Source: Rhinopithecus roxellana
Taxonomy: Eukaryota; Chordata; Mammalia; Primates; Cercopithecidae
Direction: 5' to 3'
Length of the DNA: 64,000 nucleotides
Assembly: GCF_007565055.1 (NCBI RefSeq)
Contig: NC_044562.1
Span: 51,842,250 to 51,906,249, forward strand
The translations under genes were made by a program, and so were the position numbers. Below are positions 47,640-58,915 of this stretch, piece after piece (the first letter of the stretch is position 1; each line of letters opens with the position of its first letter). The notes beneath the pieces were generated by a model. The model saw only the letters and a program-made list of their open reading frames with translations. It ran no database searches and had not been told where the DNA came from.

Positions 47640-49645
47640 CTGCAACTGGTCTTGTAGTTGTAGCTGATATCTGCTACCCATCTGTAGTCTAATTTTCCAA
47701 TCATGCTTCTTCCAAGTCCCTGACCACCCAGCAAAACCATTGCCTATATCCCATGAAACAGTATATAGTTACACATCTGGCCATTTCTCCTTCCAAGCAA
47801 AGTGCACAACCAGGTGCACTACTCGAAGTTCTGCCCACTGGGAAAATTTCCCTTTACCATGGTCCTTCAGGGATGTTCTAGGAAAGGACTGTAGTGCTGT
47901 AGCTGTCCACTTTTGGGTGGTGCCTGCATGTCATGCAGAACGATCTGTGAACCAGGCCTTAGTCTTCTTTTCTTCTGTCAACTCTACATGAGGCCATCGG
48001 GGCAGGCTAAGCGAGAGAAGGCAGGGTGGCAGAAGTGGAGACCATGGGCATTTGAGCCACTTCTTCATGTAACTTACTTGTGCCTTCAGGACCTGCTCAA
48101 GCCTGATTACATGTATATCACTTCCATTTGATGACAGAATGCTCCTGTGCATGACCCACTTTATGGCTAGATGGGTAAGAAAGCACCCAGTTCATGATAG
48201 AAAGTTCAGGTCGCATGGTGACTTGATGACCAATAGTCAAACATTCAGTTTCTACCAAAGCCTAATAACAGGCCAAGAGCTGTCTCTCAAAAAGAGACTT
48301 GTTATCTGCAGAAGATGGCAGGGCCTTGATCCCAAATCCTAGAGGCCTCTGCTGTGATTCACCTGTGGAGGTCTGCCAGAGGCTCCAAACAGCATCCCTA
48401 TCTGCCACTGACACCTCAAGCACCATTGGATCTGCTGGATCATATGGCCCAAGTGGCAGAGCAGCTTGCACAGCAGCCTGGACCTGTTGCAGAGCCTGCT
48501 CTTGGCTCTGGACCCCACTCAAAACTGGCACCCTTCAGGTCACTTGGTAAAGGGGCTGGCATAATACACCCAAATGAGGAAGGTGTTGCCTCCAAAATCC
48601 AAATAGTTGTAGGAGGGGCCAAATGTAGCAGCTTGTCTTTCACCTTAGAAGGAATATCTCAACACGCCCCACACCACTGGACCCCTAGAAATTTCCCTGA
48701 GGTAGAAGGTCTCTGAATTTTAGTTGGATTTATTTCCCATTCCCTGGCACACAAATGTCTCACCAATAAGTCTAGTGTTTGCTACTTATTGCTCACTAGA
48801 TCCAATCAGCATAATGTCATCAATATAATGGACCAGTGTGATATCTTTTAAAGGGAAAAGCAATCAAGGGCTCTGCAAACAAGATTATGACACAAAGCCG
48901 AGAGTTGACATACCCCTGAGGTAAGACAGTAAAGGTATATTGCTGTCCTTGCCAGCTGGAGACAAATTGCTTCTAGCGGGCTTTATGAACAGGAATGGAG
49001 AAAAAGGCATTTGCCAAATCAAAGGCTGCAGAGCAGGTACCAGGAAATATGTTAATTTGTTCTAGCAATGAAACCACATCTGGTATAGCAGCTACAGCTG
49101 GAGTCACTACTTGGTCAAGCTCATAATAACCCATGGTCATTCTCAAAGATCCATCTGTCTTCTGCCCAATGAACTAGGAGAGTTGAATATGAATATGATG
49201 GAAATCACCACCCCTGCGTCCTTCAAGTCTTTGATAGTGGCACTAATCTCTGCAGCCACTCCAGGGATGCAATATTGTGTTTGATTTACTATTTTTATAG
49301 GTGGAGGCAGCTCGAATGGCTTCCATTTAACTTCTTCCACCATAGTAGCCCTCACCCTACAAGTCAGGGAGCCAAAGTGGGGATTCAGCCAGCAGCTAAG
49401 TATTCTATGCCAATTATGCATTCTGGCTCTGGGGAAATGACCGCAAGATGAGCCCAGCAATGTATTGGATACATTGTAAGTCAGACATGAGCTAACGCTC
49501 CATTAATTACCTGACCTCCATAAACCCTACTTTAACTGGAGGACCAATATGGATGTTTTGGGTCCCCTGGAATCAATGTCAGCTCAGAGCCAGTGTCTGG
49601 TAGCCCCTCAAAGTTCTGGTCATTCCCCTTTCCCCAGTGCAGTTA
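47640..49645 (-). pseudogene. HERV-L pol remnant (reverse transcriptase and RNase H)
   Basis: Minus-strand translation in pieces shows the reverse transcriptase region with the YIDD catalytic motif encoded at 48816-48827. Further along lies an RNase H-like stretch near 47740-47960. Stops and frameshifts separate the pieces, for example around 48900 and 49180. The match stops near 47640, before an integrase would be expected. Confidence 0.8.
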
Positions 49646-49650
49646 CCCTG

Positions 49651-50025
49651 CGGTCTGGTTTGGCTGTGTCCCCTTCCAACTCTCATCTTGATTTGTAGCT
49701 CCCGTAATCCCCACATGTCATGAGAGGGACCTGGTGGGAGGTAATTGAATCATGGGGGTGGGATTTTCCCATGCTGATTTGGTGATAGTGAATAAGTCTC
49801 ATGAAATCTGATGGTTTTATAAAGGGTAGTTCCCCTGCATGCTCTCTGTTGCCTGTCACCATATAACACGTGCCTTTACTTCTCCTTCACCTTCTGCCAT
49901 GATTGTGAGGCCTCCCCAAACTAACAGTTAATGTGGAACTGCGAGTCCATTAAACCTCTTTTTCTTTATAAATTACCCAGTTTTGGGGTATATCTTTAAT
50001 AGAAGCGTGACAATGGACTGACACA
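49651..50025 (+). repeat. THE1 5' LTR
   Basis: Starts cggtctggtttggctgtgtc (the usual TG start has become CG). It contains gaggtaattgaatcatgggg, gatctgatggttttataaag-type blocks (here with gaaatctg) and ends caatggactgacaca. A short extra stretch (aactaacagttaatg) is present near 49919-49933. Confidence 0.93.
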
Positions 50026-51647
50026 GTGATTTGGCACCAATAGATTGGGATTCTACTATAAAGATATATGAAAATGAGGAAGCAACTTTGGAACTGGGTA
50101 ACAGGCAGAGGTTTGGAGGACTCAGAAGAAGACTGGAAGATGTGGGAAATGTGGAACTTCCTGGAGACTTGGAGGGCTCAGAAGACAGGAAGATGTGAGA
50201 AAGACGTGTTGAATGGCTTAACCCAAATGCTGATAATGGTATGGTCAATAAAGTCCAGGCTGAGGTGGTCTCAGATGGAGATGAGAAATTTCTTGGGAAC
50301 TGGAGCAAAGGTGACTCTTACGTTTTAGCAAAGAGACTGACGGCGTTTTGCCCCTGCCCTGGAGATCTGTGGAATTTTGAACTTAAGAGATATGATCTAG
50401 GGTATCTGGTGGAAAAAATTTCTAAGCAGCAATTTGTTCAAAGAAGTGACTTGGGTACTCTTAAAAGCATTCAGTTTTTTATTCACAAAAATATGGTTTG
50501 GAATTGTAACTTAATGTTTACAAGGGAAGCAGAGCATAAAAGTTTGAAAAATTTGCAGCCTGATGCAATAGGAAAGAAAAACCCATTTTTAGAGGAAAAG
50601 TTCAAGCTGGCTGCAAAAATTTACATAACCAATGAGGAGCCAAATATTAATCACCAAGACAATGGGGAAAATGTTTCCAGGGCATGTCAGAGACCTTCAC
50701 AGCAGTGCCCCCATCACAGGCCAGAGGCCTAGTAGGAAAAAAAGTGGTTCTGTGGGTAGGGTCCAGACCTTGCTGATGTGTACAGTCTGGGGACTTGGTG
50801 CCCTGCATCCCAGCTGTGGCTAAAAGGAGCCAATGTACAGCTCAGGCCATTGCTTCAGAGGGTGCAAGCCCCAAACCTTGGCGGCTTACACATGATGTTG
50901 GGTCTGTGGCTGCACAGAAGTCAAGAATTGAGGTTTGGGAACTTCTGCTTAGATTTCAGAGGATGTATGGAAATGCTTGGATGTCCAGGCAGAGGTGTGC
51001 TGCAGGGACAGAGTCCTCATGGAGAACATCTGCAAGGGCAGTGCAGAAGGGGAATGTTGGGTGGGAGCCCCCACACAGAGTCCTACTAGGGCACTACCTA
51101 GTGGAGCTGTGAGAGGAAGGCCACTGTTCTCCAGACCCCAGAATAGTAGATCCACCAACAGCTTGCACTGTGTATCTGGAAAAGCCACAGACAGAACACC
51201 AGCTTGTGAAAGTAGCCAGGAGGGAGGCTGTACCCTGCAAAGCCACAGGGGCAGAGATGCCCAAGACCATAGGAACCCTTGCATCAGCGTGAGCTGGATT
51301 GAGAAGTGAAGTCAAAGGAGATCACTTTGGAGCTTTAAGATATGACTACCCCACTGGATTTCAAACTTGCATGGAGCCTGTGGCCCCTTCATTTTGGCTA
51401 ATTTCTCCCATTTGAAATAGGTGTATTTACCCAATGCCTGTGCCCTCCTTGTATCTAGGAGGTAACTCCCTTGCCTTTAATTTCATAGTCTCATAGGCAG
51501 AGGGGATTGCCTTGTCACAGATGAGACTTTGGACTGTGGACTTTTGAGTTAATGCTGAAATGAGTTAAAACTTTGGGGGACTGTTGGAAAGGCATGCTTA
51601 GTTTGGAAAAGTGAGGACATGAGATTTGGGAGGAGTCAAGAGCAGAA
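50026..51647 (+). pseudogene. THE1 internal region, degenerate gag-like frame
   Basis: Starts gtgatttggcaccaatagat, next to the LTR. The sequence is collinear with the second THE1 at 62799 onward. The longest open piece is 163 codons (50241-50732); frame shifts and stops follow. No protease or polymerase is encoded, as usual for MaLR elements. Confidence 0.85.
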
Positions 51648-52014
51648 TGATATGGTTTGGCTGTGCCCACTGACATCTCATCTTGAATAGTAGCTCCCAA
51701 AATTCCCACATGTTATGGGAGGAACCTGGTAGGAGGTAATTGAATCATGGGGTTGGGTTTTTCCCATGCTGTTCTTGTGATAGTGAATAAGTCTCATGAG
51801 ATCTGATGGTTTTATAAAGGGTAGTTCCCCTGCACATGCTCTCTCTCTTGCCTGGCACCATGTAAGAGGTGCTTTGTTCCTCTTTTGCCTTCTGCCATGA
51901 TTGTGAGACCACTTCAGCCATATGGTACTGTGAGTTCATTAAACCTCTTTTTTCTTTATAAATTGCCCAGTCTTGGGTACGGCTTTATTAGCAGTGTGAG
52001 AATGGACTGATACA
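51648..52014 (+). repeat. THE1 3' LTR
   Basis: Starts tgatatggtttggctgtgcc and ends aatggactgataca. The two LTRs differ at many positions and by small indels, consistent with an old insertion. Confidence 0.95.
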
Positions 52015-52019
52015 CCCTG

Positions 52020-53844
52020 GCAAAAGACTGGATGTCTCCCTGGGGAAGGATGGGAGAAAGATTAACAGTATAAATTGTCAGTAGTGTTGTGGTGTTCTTC
52101 CTCAGGGGGACCTGACCTCCCCTTCATTAAAGGTGTTCTGGCTCTGTTACCTGGTTCAAGTCTGAAAATTGATTGAGGGGTCATGATTCTCTATTTTTAT
52201 AATTAGAATTAGTTTTTGTCCATTCAACCTGGAGGTTTTCTGCATATACAAATTATGTAGGAATATAGTAGGCCTCTTATCAATTTCACTTCCAGGAACA
52301 GTGCGATTAATTAGCCAATGCCAGAGCTCTACATGAGTCAGACTATTCTGATTGCTGCTTTGTCTCTGCTGTTCATTATGGTAACTACACCCACCTTGCC
52401 TTTGACTGTGTAGTGCTGCCACTGGCCCCTGCCATCTCAGGATCCAATTATTCCCATTGTGTTTAAGTTTTCCAATTGAGTGATTGTGGTTCCCACTGTA
52501 ATATTTGGCATACAGAGAAGAGCAATGACAGAGCTCTTCAAGGATGCAGGTGCTCCCCTCACAAATCTGTTTTGCAAGGAATTGGTGAAGGGTATGTCTT
52601 CTGGACCCTCCTGGCTGGGATGAGTAGGTCTAAAGTGACTAATCCACTCTAGTATTTCAATCTCCCTAAGCCTTTGGATCCCTTTCTATACATTAAACCA
52701 AGGGAGATCAGGCATTTCCAGCTCACTCACAGTGGGGCATCTTTGGTCCATGTTTCAGTTAACCAAGCAAATAAACTATTAGAACCTTTTTTAACTCCCA
52801 GAGCTGCAACGTTAAATGCAGATATGGTCCCTCTAAGGAGGGCCTTCTAAGGAGGGCCAATATTAATATAACTCCCAGAGTTGCAACATTAAATGCAGAT
52901 AGATGTTAAATAAATTCAGCCTGATCCAACTTTATATTCTTTCCACCGTTATCTCACACCCTTAATATCCATTTTCATAGCTGTTCTCCAGATTTCTGCT
53001 TATATTAATTAGAAAACTCAAGCAGTTCTTTTGGGATTTTGTGCACCTCCTGTGAGACACACTCTGAACCTCACCTCTAGAGGTCTGCTGGCCCTTGATT
53101 CTAGTTGTAGGTCAGAAGCAAACAGGACTGTTGTGGTGGGTCCTGAGGAGAATCAGCATTGTCTGTCATGGCAACTGCCTCAGGGGAGGCCATCACTGTT
53201 GCCTCAGGCAGTGCATGGTTGTTTTCCTCAGAGAAAGGTGAGAAGACTGATGGTAGTGTGGTTGGGGGTAGGGATGTTGTCACTACTGGGCACAGTGGCT
53301 CCAGCCTTATCAGGGTCTTCCCACACATCCCCATTCTAAGTTACAGGGATCCATTCTTTTCCAATCAATGCCCTCACTTGAACAGTAGACACCTGGCGAG
53401 GCTGAGCGTGCACCTTTCGTTGCAGGTCAGCCACTCACACGATAAGGGCTTGTGTCTGATTTTCCACAATATCAGCCCTTTGTCTATAGGAGATAAGACT
53501 CACTCAGGGCAATCTTAGATTTGAGGCTCAGTATATGCTTCTGGAGCCGGGAACTTAGGAGCAACCAAGCAACTTCATTATATTCCTTGGTTCTCCACAT
53601 ATGGTTGAAGGTATTATGTATACAGTCACTAAACTCCTTGCCCCTCAAGAGTGATGATTCAGGAGTATCAAATGCATTTATTTTGCATAACTCTCTAAAC
53701 AGTTCATGCCAAGGACTATCAGTGTTCTCCATACTGTTAGAAGTGGAGTCCTTAGTATTTTGGGTTTTAATCAGATTAAGAAGCCAACTCCAGAAACCCC
53801 AACACCAACTAATGAAATCCATCCTTAAATTTTGTTCCTCTAGA
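52020..53844 (-). pseudogene. HERV-L gag-region remnant
   Basis: This region follows the primer site in the provirus. An open stretch of 125 codons at 53484-53861 is probably the start of the gag frame; further on the frame is broken repeatedly. Between 52793 and 52901 a segment with aactcccagag is repeated at a 77-bp offset, and tctaaggagggcc is present twice in tandem at about 52832-52858. These are local duplications in the dead copy. Confidence 0.65.
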
Positions 53845-53860
53845 ACCACTCCTGGTACCA
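53845..53860 (-). other. HERV-L primer binding site (tRNA-Leu type)
   Basis: On the minus strand the 16 bases read tggtaccaggagtggt, complementary to the 3' end of a leucine tRNA, the feature that gives HERV-L its name. The site lies 7 bases inside the LTR edge. Confidence 0.8.
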
Positions 53861-53867
53861 AAATCTG

Positions 53868-54046
53868 TGTTAGTCTGGATTCTCTAGAGGGACAGAACTA
53901 ATGAGACAGATGTATATGTGATGAGGAGTTTATCAAGGAGTACTGACTCACATGATCACAAGGTGAAATCACACAACAGGCCCTCTGCAAGCTCAGGAGC
54001 AAGAAAGCCAGTCCAAGTCCCAAAACCTCAAAAGTAGGGAAGCCAA
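53868..54046 (-). repeat. MLT2A-type LTR (5' LTR of HERV-L), truncated
   Basis: It begins tgttagtctggattctctag and contains gtttatcaaggagtactgac and ccagtccaagtcccaaaacc, the U5/R end of MLT2A in reverse. It breaks off at gccaacag, where Alu sequence begins; the rest of the LTR is lost. Confidence 0.88.
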
Positions 54047-54047
54047 C

Positions 54048-54166
54048 AGTAGAGATGAAGTTTCACCACATTGGCCAGACTGGTCTCGAACTCCTGACCT
54101 CAGGAGATCTGCCCACCTCAGCCTTCCAAAGTGCTGGTTTTACAGGCATGAGCCACCACACCCAAA
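54048..54166 (-). mobile_element. Alu left-monomer stub
   Basis: Only the 5' part of a minus-strand Alu remains: agtagagatgaagtttcacc through gagccaccacaccca. Its right arm and poly(A) are missing and it joins the truncated HERV-L LTR directly, sharing agt at the junction. Confidence 0.9.
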
Positions 54167-54169
54167 CTC

Positions 54170-54268
54170 ACCCTCCCTCCCTCCCTCTTCCTTCCTTCCT
54201 TCCTTCCTTCCTTCCTTCCTTCCTTCCTTCCTTCCTTCCCTCCCTCCCTCCCTCCCTCCCTCCCTCCC

Positions 54269-54303
<35 letters not shown>

Positions 54304-54362
54304 CCTTCTCTCTTTCTCTTTCCTTGCCTTCTTTCTCTTTCTTCCTTTCCTTCCTTTCTTTC

Positions 54363-54449
<87 letters not shown>

Positions 54450-54457
54450 CTTTCTTC
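54170..54457. repeat. Long polypyrimidine microsatellite (CCCT/CCTT/CT/CTTT)
   Basis: Nearly pure pyrimidine for about 285 bases on the + strand. It has blocks of CCCT, CCTT, CCCT again, CT, mixed CTTT/CTTTC, and then an uninterrupted CTTT block of about 95 bases. The repetitive Ser/Phe/Leu-rich and Lys/Glu/Arg-rich frames across it are artefacts. Confidence 0.97.
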
Positions 54458-54459
54458 AA

Positions 54460-56475
54460 AACATTTTTCTTTATTGGTATGTTTTGAATCCTTGCTTTTT
54501 ATTTTTTTGTGTATCCACTATAGAATTTTGCTTTGCGATTAACATGAAGCTTGCAAAAAATCTAATAGCAGTTTCTTTTAAGCTAATAACAACTTAACTT
54601 TGATTTTTAGAAAACCCACAAAAATCTGTACCTTTTTCCATTCCTCCCCACACATTTTGACTTTTTGATGCCATAATTTTCATCTTTTTGTATTTCATAT
54701 TTCTTAACAAATTATTGTTGCTATTATTATTTTTAATAGTTTTGACTTTTAACCTTCACACCAAAGTTATAAGTGATTTGTCCATCACTATTACAGTATT
54801 AGAGTATGATGAATTTGTCTTTGTGATTACAATGAGATTTGTACTTTCGTATGTCTTCATGTTACACAGTAGTATCCTTTTCTTTCAACTTGAATAATTC
54901 CCTTTAGTGTTTCTTGTAAGACAGGTCTGGTGGAGATGGATTCCCTCTGCTTTTGTTTTTCTGGGAAAGTGATTATCATGCCTTCATTTCTAAAGCTTTG
55001 TTGGGTACAGTATTATTGGTTGATAGTTTGTCCCTTTAGGATTTTGAATCTATCATTCTGCCCTCTCCTGGCCTATACAACTCCTGTTGATAAGTGTGCT
55101 CCTAGCTGTACTGGAATCCTATTATATGCTATTTCCTTCTTTTCTCTTGCTGCTTTCAATCTTCTCCTTGTCTTTGATTTTTTGATAGTTTGACTATAAT
55201 ATGTACTGGAGTAGTCTTATTTGAATTGAATTTGATTGGAGATATTTAACCTTTCTGTATTTCAATATTTATATCTTTCTTCAGGTTTAGAAAATGTTCT
55301 GCTACTATTTTATAAAATAAGCTTTCTATCCCTTTATCTTTCACCTTTCCTTTTTGAACTACTGTGACTGGAATATTTGCTCTTTTAATGCTGTTCCACA
55401 AATCCTGTAAGCTCACTTTATTTCTTTTTATTATTTTTTCCCTCTTCTGATTACATATTTTCAAATAACCTGTCTTGGAGTTCAGGTTATTTGTATCTAC
55501 TTGATTAATCCTAATGTCAATACTCTCTATAGCATTTTAAATTTTGTTCATTGTATTTTTCAGCTCCTGGATTTCTGTTTTATTATTATTATTATTTTGC
55601 TTTTTACTAAATTTTGCTTTTTGGTAATTTATTATTTTTCTGATTTTGTTGAATGATTTTTTCATATATCCTGATGTTCACTAAGCCTACTTAAATGGTT
55701 ATTTTGAATTTTTTTTTGTCAGGTGGTTTACATATTTCATTTCTTAGAGTCAGTCACTGGAACCTTATTTTGCCTGTTTGTTTGATGATGTTTCCTTAAT
55801 TGTTCTTGATTCTTGTGGTCATGTGTCTATTTGTGCATATTTGAAGAAATAGATACTCATTTCAGTATTTGTAAACTGGCTTTGTCTGGGAAAGCCCTGT
55901 GGCAGGTATGACACTGGGGTGGGCCAGAAGCTCAGAGCCACTGAGGGCTTCTTGCCACTAAGGACTGTCTGGGGCATGGAGCTGCTGAAGTCAGCCTGCT
56001 GGCAATGTGATCTAGAGATCAGGTCTACCACAGAAGCCTAAAGTCTGGGGCTGTGTGCTCCAGTCTGGCACCAAGGTATTTTTACAGGCTCAGTCCAAAA
56101 ATACCATCACGGAGTATGGGACTATAGAAGTCTTCCCAGTGCTGAGTTTTACTGTGTTGGGCCGTGTAGTGGAGTCCAAGGCAAAGTCCTGTGCTCACTT
56201 CTCTCTGTTACCTCCAAGCAAATGGCATCTCTCTCCATGCTGTACTGCCTGGGGTTGGGGGAGGAATGACGCGGGTAATGTAAAATTGTCCTTCCCATCC
56301 TGCGTATTATATCTTTTCTCATTATTTTGCTACAACCAGGTACTGTGATTTCTCACCTGGTTTTCTTAGCTCTTGTGTAGGTATTTCCATGCATGAATGG
56401 TTTTCAAATTGATGATGTTGTCAGGGGATAACTACTGGAGGGCCATAGTCTGCCATCTTGCTCTGCCCACTTCTC
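54460..56475 (-). mobile_element. Probable old L1 5' part, antisense
   Basis: AT-rich, T-biased sequence with gtttcttgtaagacaggtct, ttctgggaaagtgattatca and cattctgccctctcctggcc, stretches I associate with old L1 elements read backwards. The right end (gccatcttgctctgcccact) resembles the reverse of an L1 5' UTR start. The family is not certain, and no frame survives. Confidence 0.45.
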
Positions 56476-56619
56476 TCCAGTCAGCATATTTTCTTGCAAC
56501 CAACTAGATCTAAAATGTTATCTAATTCACTTTTCCTTTGCCTTGTATTTTATATGTTTTAATTTTATTTTTAAATTTTCTTTCATATTTATAAATGTTC
56601 AGATAAACTGTCATGTACT

Positions 56620-57060
56620 GATCATTTCCTGTATTTATGACATGATCTCTGTCCTTCATGAAACTACAATCTACATAGAGAGACAAGATCAGTTAATTAA
56701 TGGCTCGAGATGATATTTGAGATGACGGAAATACATAAAATGGAAAAGCAAAAACTCAGCACAGATAAGAAGCACTTGGGAATTTGAAAAAAGATTTTCA
56801 TAGCAAGAGAAGGTTACAAGAACTTCAGGAAGGACTTTAACTATGTCTTGAAGTATGGGTGGAAATTGGATAGAATGAGAAGAAAAGAGAGCCCAGGCAG
56901 TGAGGAATAGGTTACTAGAAAGATGGCATGAGAAATTCCCAAGCTATTTTCAGATTATGGGGACACTTGGAGAGTGGGATTAATTGCAGATGAGGCAAGA
57001 AGAAGACTTGGGACTAGAATGAGGGAGATATTTAATTGGGGTCTTAACGTAGTAGTGGTA
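56620..57060 (-). repeat. L2 fragment, antisense
   Basis: The order gtccttcatgaaactacaat, gaacttcaggaaggacttta, agagcccaggcagtgaggaa and ttttcagattatgggg is that of antisense L2. Confidence 0.55.
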
Positions 57061-57389
57061 TGGTGTAGTTAATGATTATCTTGGTTGATTTCACTTATTT
57101 TGCTATGGAAACTTTAAATTTATCAAGCACCATTTCTTACTTTTAAGTAGATTTTTCACACATGTGTTTCAGACTTTTAATTATTAACTTATACAAAAAT
57201 GCTATAATTCATATTTTGGAAGATATCTATTTAAATCTTCTAGTACAGCCTATATGAGAGTATAAAAATGGAAAAAAAAAGATGTTAAGTGAATAGTAGT
57301 GTATTTCTGGAATATTTTGCCCCAAAAGAAAATATCCTCAAAATTTAGTTGTTTTTTTTTTTTTCTAAACAGTAAACTAAGCTGTGTGT

Positions 57390-58030
57390 CTCTTGATTTC
57401 AGATGCTATATTACTTTTCTTTGGTTAAGTAACAAGTTATTATAAACAGTAACTTATGATACCTATTTATTAGTGAAAAGTTCTGTGGGTTAGAAATTCA
57501 AGCATACTAGGCTGGAATTTATGTATGGAGTGTTACAAGAATGAAATCAAGGTGTTAGCTAGGCTGGGCTCTTATCTGGAAGCTTTGGGAAAATCTCTGA
57601 CCCCATGTGCAATATATTTTGGCAGAATTCATTTCTTTTCATAGCTGTGACATTGAAGTCTTCATTTACTTGCTAGTTGTTAGTCAGGGGCTACCCTTTA
57701 ACTTCTAGAGGTGCTCTTCTTCCTTGTTCTTGAGCCCTTCCATCTTCAAACAATTTGTCAAAACTTTCTCTAGCTTTATATCTTTCTTATTTGCTCCTCT
57801 GCCTTCTTCTTGTATCACTGTTCAAGGAAAACTCTGCTTTTAAAGGACTCATGTGATTAGATTTGAACACTTGGATAATCTACTAATTTTAAGTCTAGCT
57901 TTACCATAAAACATAATCATGACAGAGTAATATTTTATCATAGTCACAGTTTCCACCTATACTCAAAGGAGAGCTTATAAAAAGGTAAGGGTTATTGCAT
58001 GTCATTCTTAGAAGTCTACCTACCAAAAAA
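57390..58030 (-). repeat. MLT1-type LTR, antisense
   Basis: Landmarks: gtaacaagttattataaaca, agttctgtgggttagaaatt, atcaaggtgttagctaggct, aaaggactcatgtgattaga, then agaagtctacctacca at the end. Divergence is high. Confidence 0.65.
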
Positions 58031-58233
58031 TGTGTATTTGTTTATTGTCAAAACTTAATATTATACATAATATAAATACTGCAAATAATAATTGTTACAG
58101 AAATGGATAATAACTTAGGGATAAACACATGTGATCCAGAAACAATGACTATGTTTCAGCAAGAATAAAATAAAAATTAAAACATATCTAAATGGTTACT
58201 CTTTGGGAACAAAATTGAACTCAGTTAATATAA

Positions 58234-58537
58234 TTTTTTTGTTTGTTTTTGTTTTTTGAGACAGGGTCTCACTCTGTTGCCCAGGCTGGAGTGCAGTGGC
58301 GTGATCTCAGCTCACTGCAACCTCCGCCTCCCATGTTCAAGCGATTATCCTGCCTCAGCCTCCTGAGTAGCCGGGATTACAGGCACGCACCACCATGCCT
58401 GGCTAAGTTTTGTATTTTTAGTAGAGATAGGGTTTCACCCTGTTGGCCAGGCTGGTCTTGAACTCCTGATCTCATGATTCGCTCGCCTTGCCCTCCCAAA
58501 GTGCTGGGATTATAGGCGTGAGCCACCATGCCTGGCC
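58234..58537 (-). mobile_element. Alu with target duplication
   Basis: A minus-strand full-length Alu with a T-rich tail interrupted by G (tttttttgtttgtttttg), then tgagacagggtctcactctg through gagccaccatgcctggcc. The target duplication taatataa is at 58226-58233 and 58538-58545. Confidence 0.97.
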
Positions 58538-58545
58538 TAATATAA

Positions 58546-58878
58546 CGTTTATAAGCAACTTGTACTTTCTGTGCAGCCCATGACATTACACTGACACATT
58601 CAACAAAGGCCCTTTAAAAGGGCAATTTGCCAGCATCCTATGAGCCTTATAATGTAATTCTTCACTGACTACTCTGGCAACTATTCCAAATCACAGTTTG
58701 GCCTAATTAGATATCCCAACAATGAATTCAGATGTTTCATCTCTGGGCTAGAAAGAGCATGATGATGAAGTGGGAGCTGATAGAAAGCTCCCCTTCCTCC
58801 CAGTATTCTAGATGAAAAATAACATAGTCTGTGTTAAAAATCTGTTACAACTTCAGTAGTTCTATTTCTTCTGAGAAA

Positions 58879-58915
<37 letters not shown>

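Larger units (their letters stand above)
49651..52014 (+). mobile_element. Complete THE1 (MaLR) provirus inside HERV-L
   Basis: Two LTRs (49651-50025 and 51648-52014) flank about 1.6 kb of internal sequence. The 5-bp target duplication ccctg is perfect, at 49646-49650 and 52015-52019, and HERV-L sequence resumes beyond it. THE1 is non-autonomous and has no pol of its own. The orientation is opposite to the host provirus and the same as PDE1A. Confidence 0.95.
47286..54046 (-). mobile_element. HERV-L (ERVL) provirus, minus strand, both LTRs truncated, split by THE1
   Basis: Read on the minus strand from the right: a partial MLT2A-type LTR (53868-54046), the primer binding site, gag region, then THE1 (49651-52014), then the reverse transcriptase and RNase H region, a non-coding 3' part, and only the first about 22 bases of the 3' LTR (47286-47307). 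Coding regions are broken by stops and frameshifts. The integrase and dUTPase regions expected of HERV-L are not recognisable between 47310 and 47640, so an internal deletion is likely. It sits antisense to PDE1A. Nothing here suggests a functional product. Confidence 0.85.

Noticed and set aside
48262..48716. Overlapping 67-120-codon frames on both strands
   Set aside because: They are remnants or shadows of the broken HERV-L pol region.
50795..51309. Overlapping frames of about 105-110 codons on both strands
   Set aside because: They lie in the THE1 internal region; the homologous stretch of the second THE1 does not keep the same frames.
54055..54597. 180-codon plus-strand frame and 113-codon minus-strand Lys/Glu/Arg-rich frame
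   Set aside because: Both are translations of an Alu stub and a pyrimidine microsatellite; a repeat with a 4-base unit stays open in several frames.
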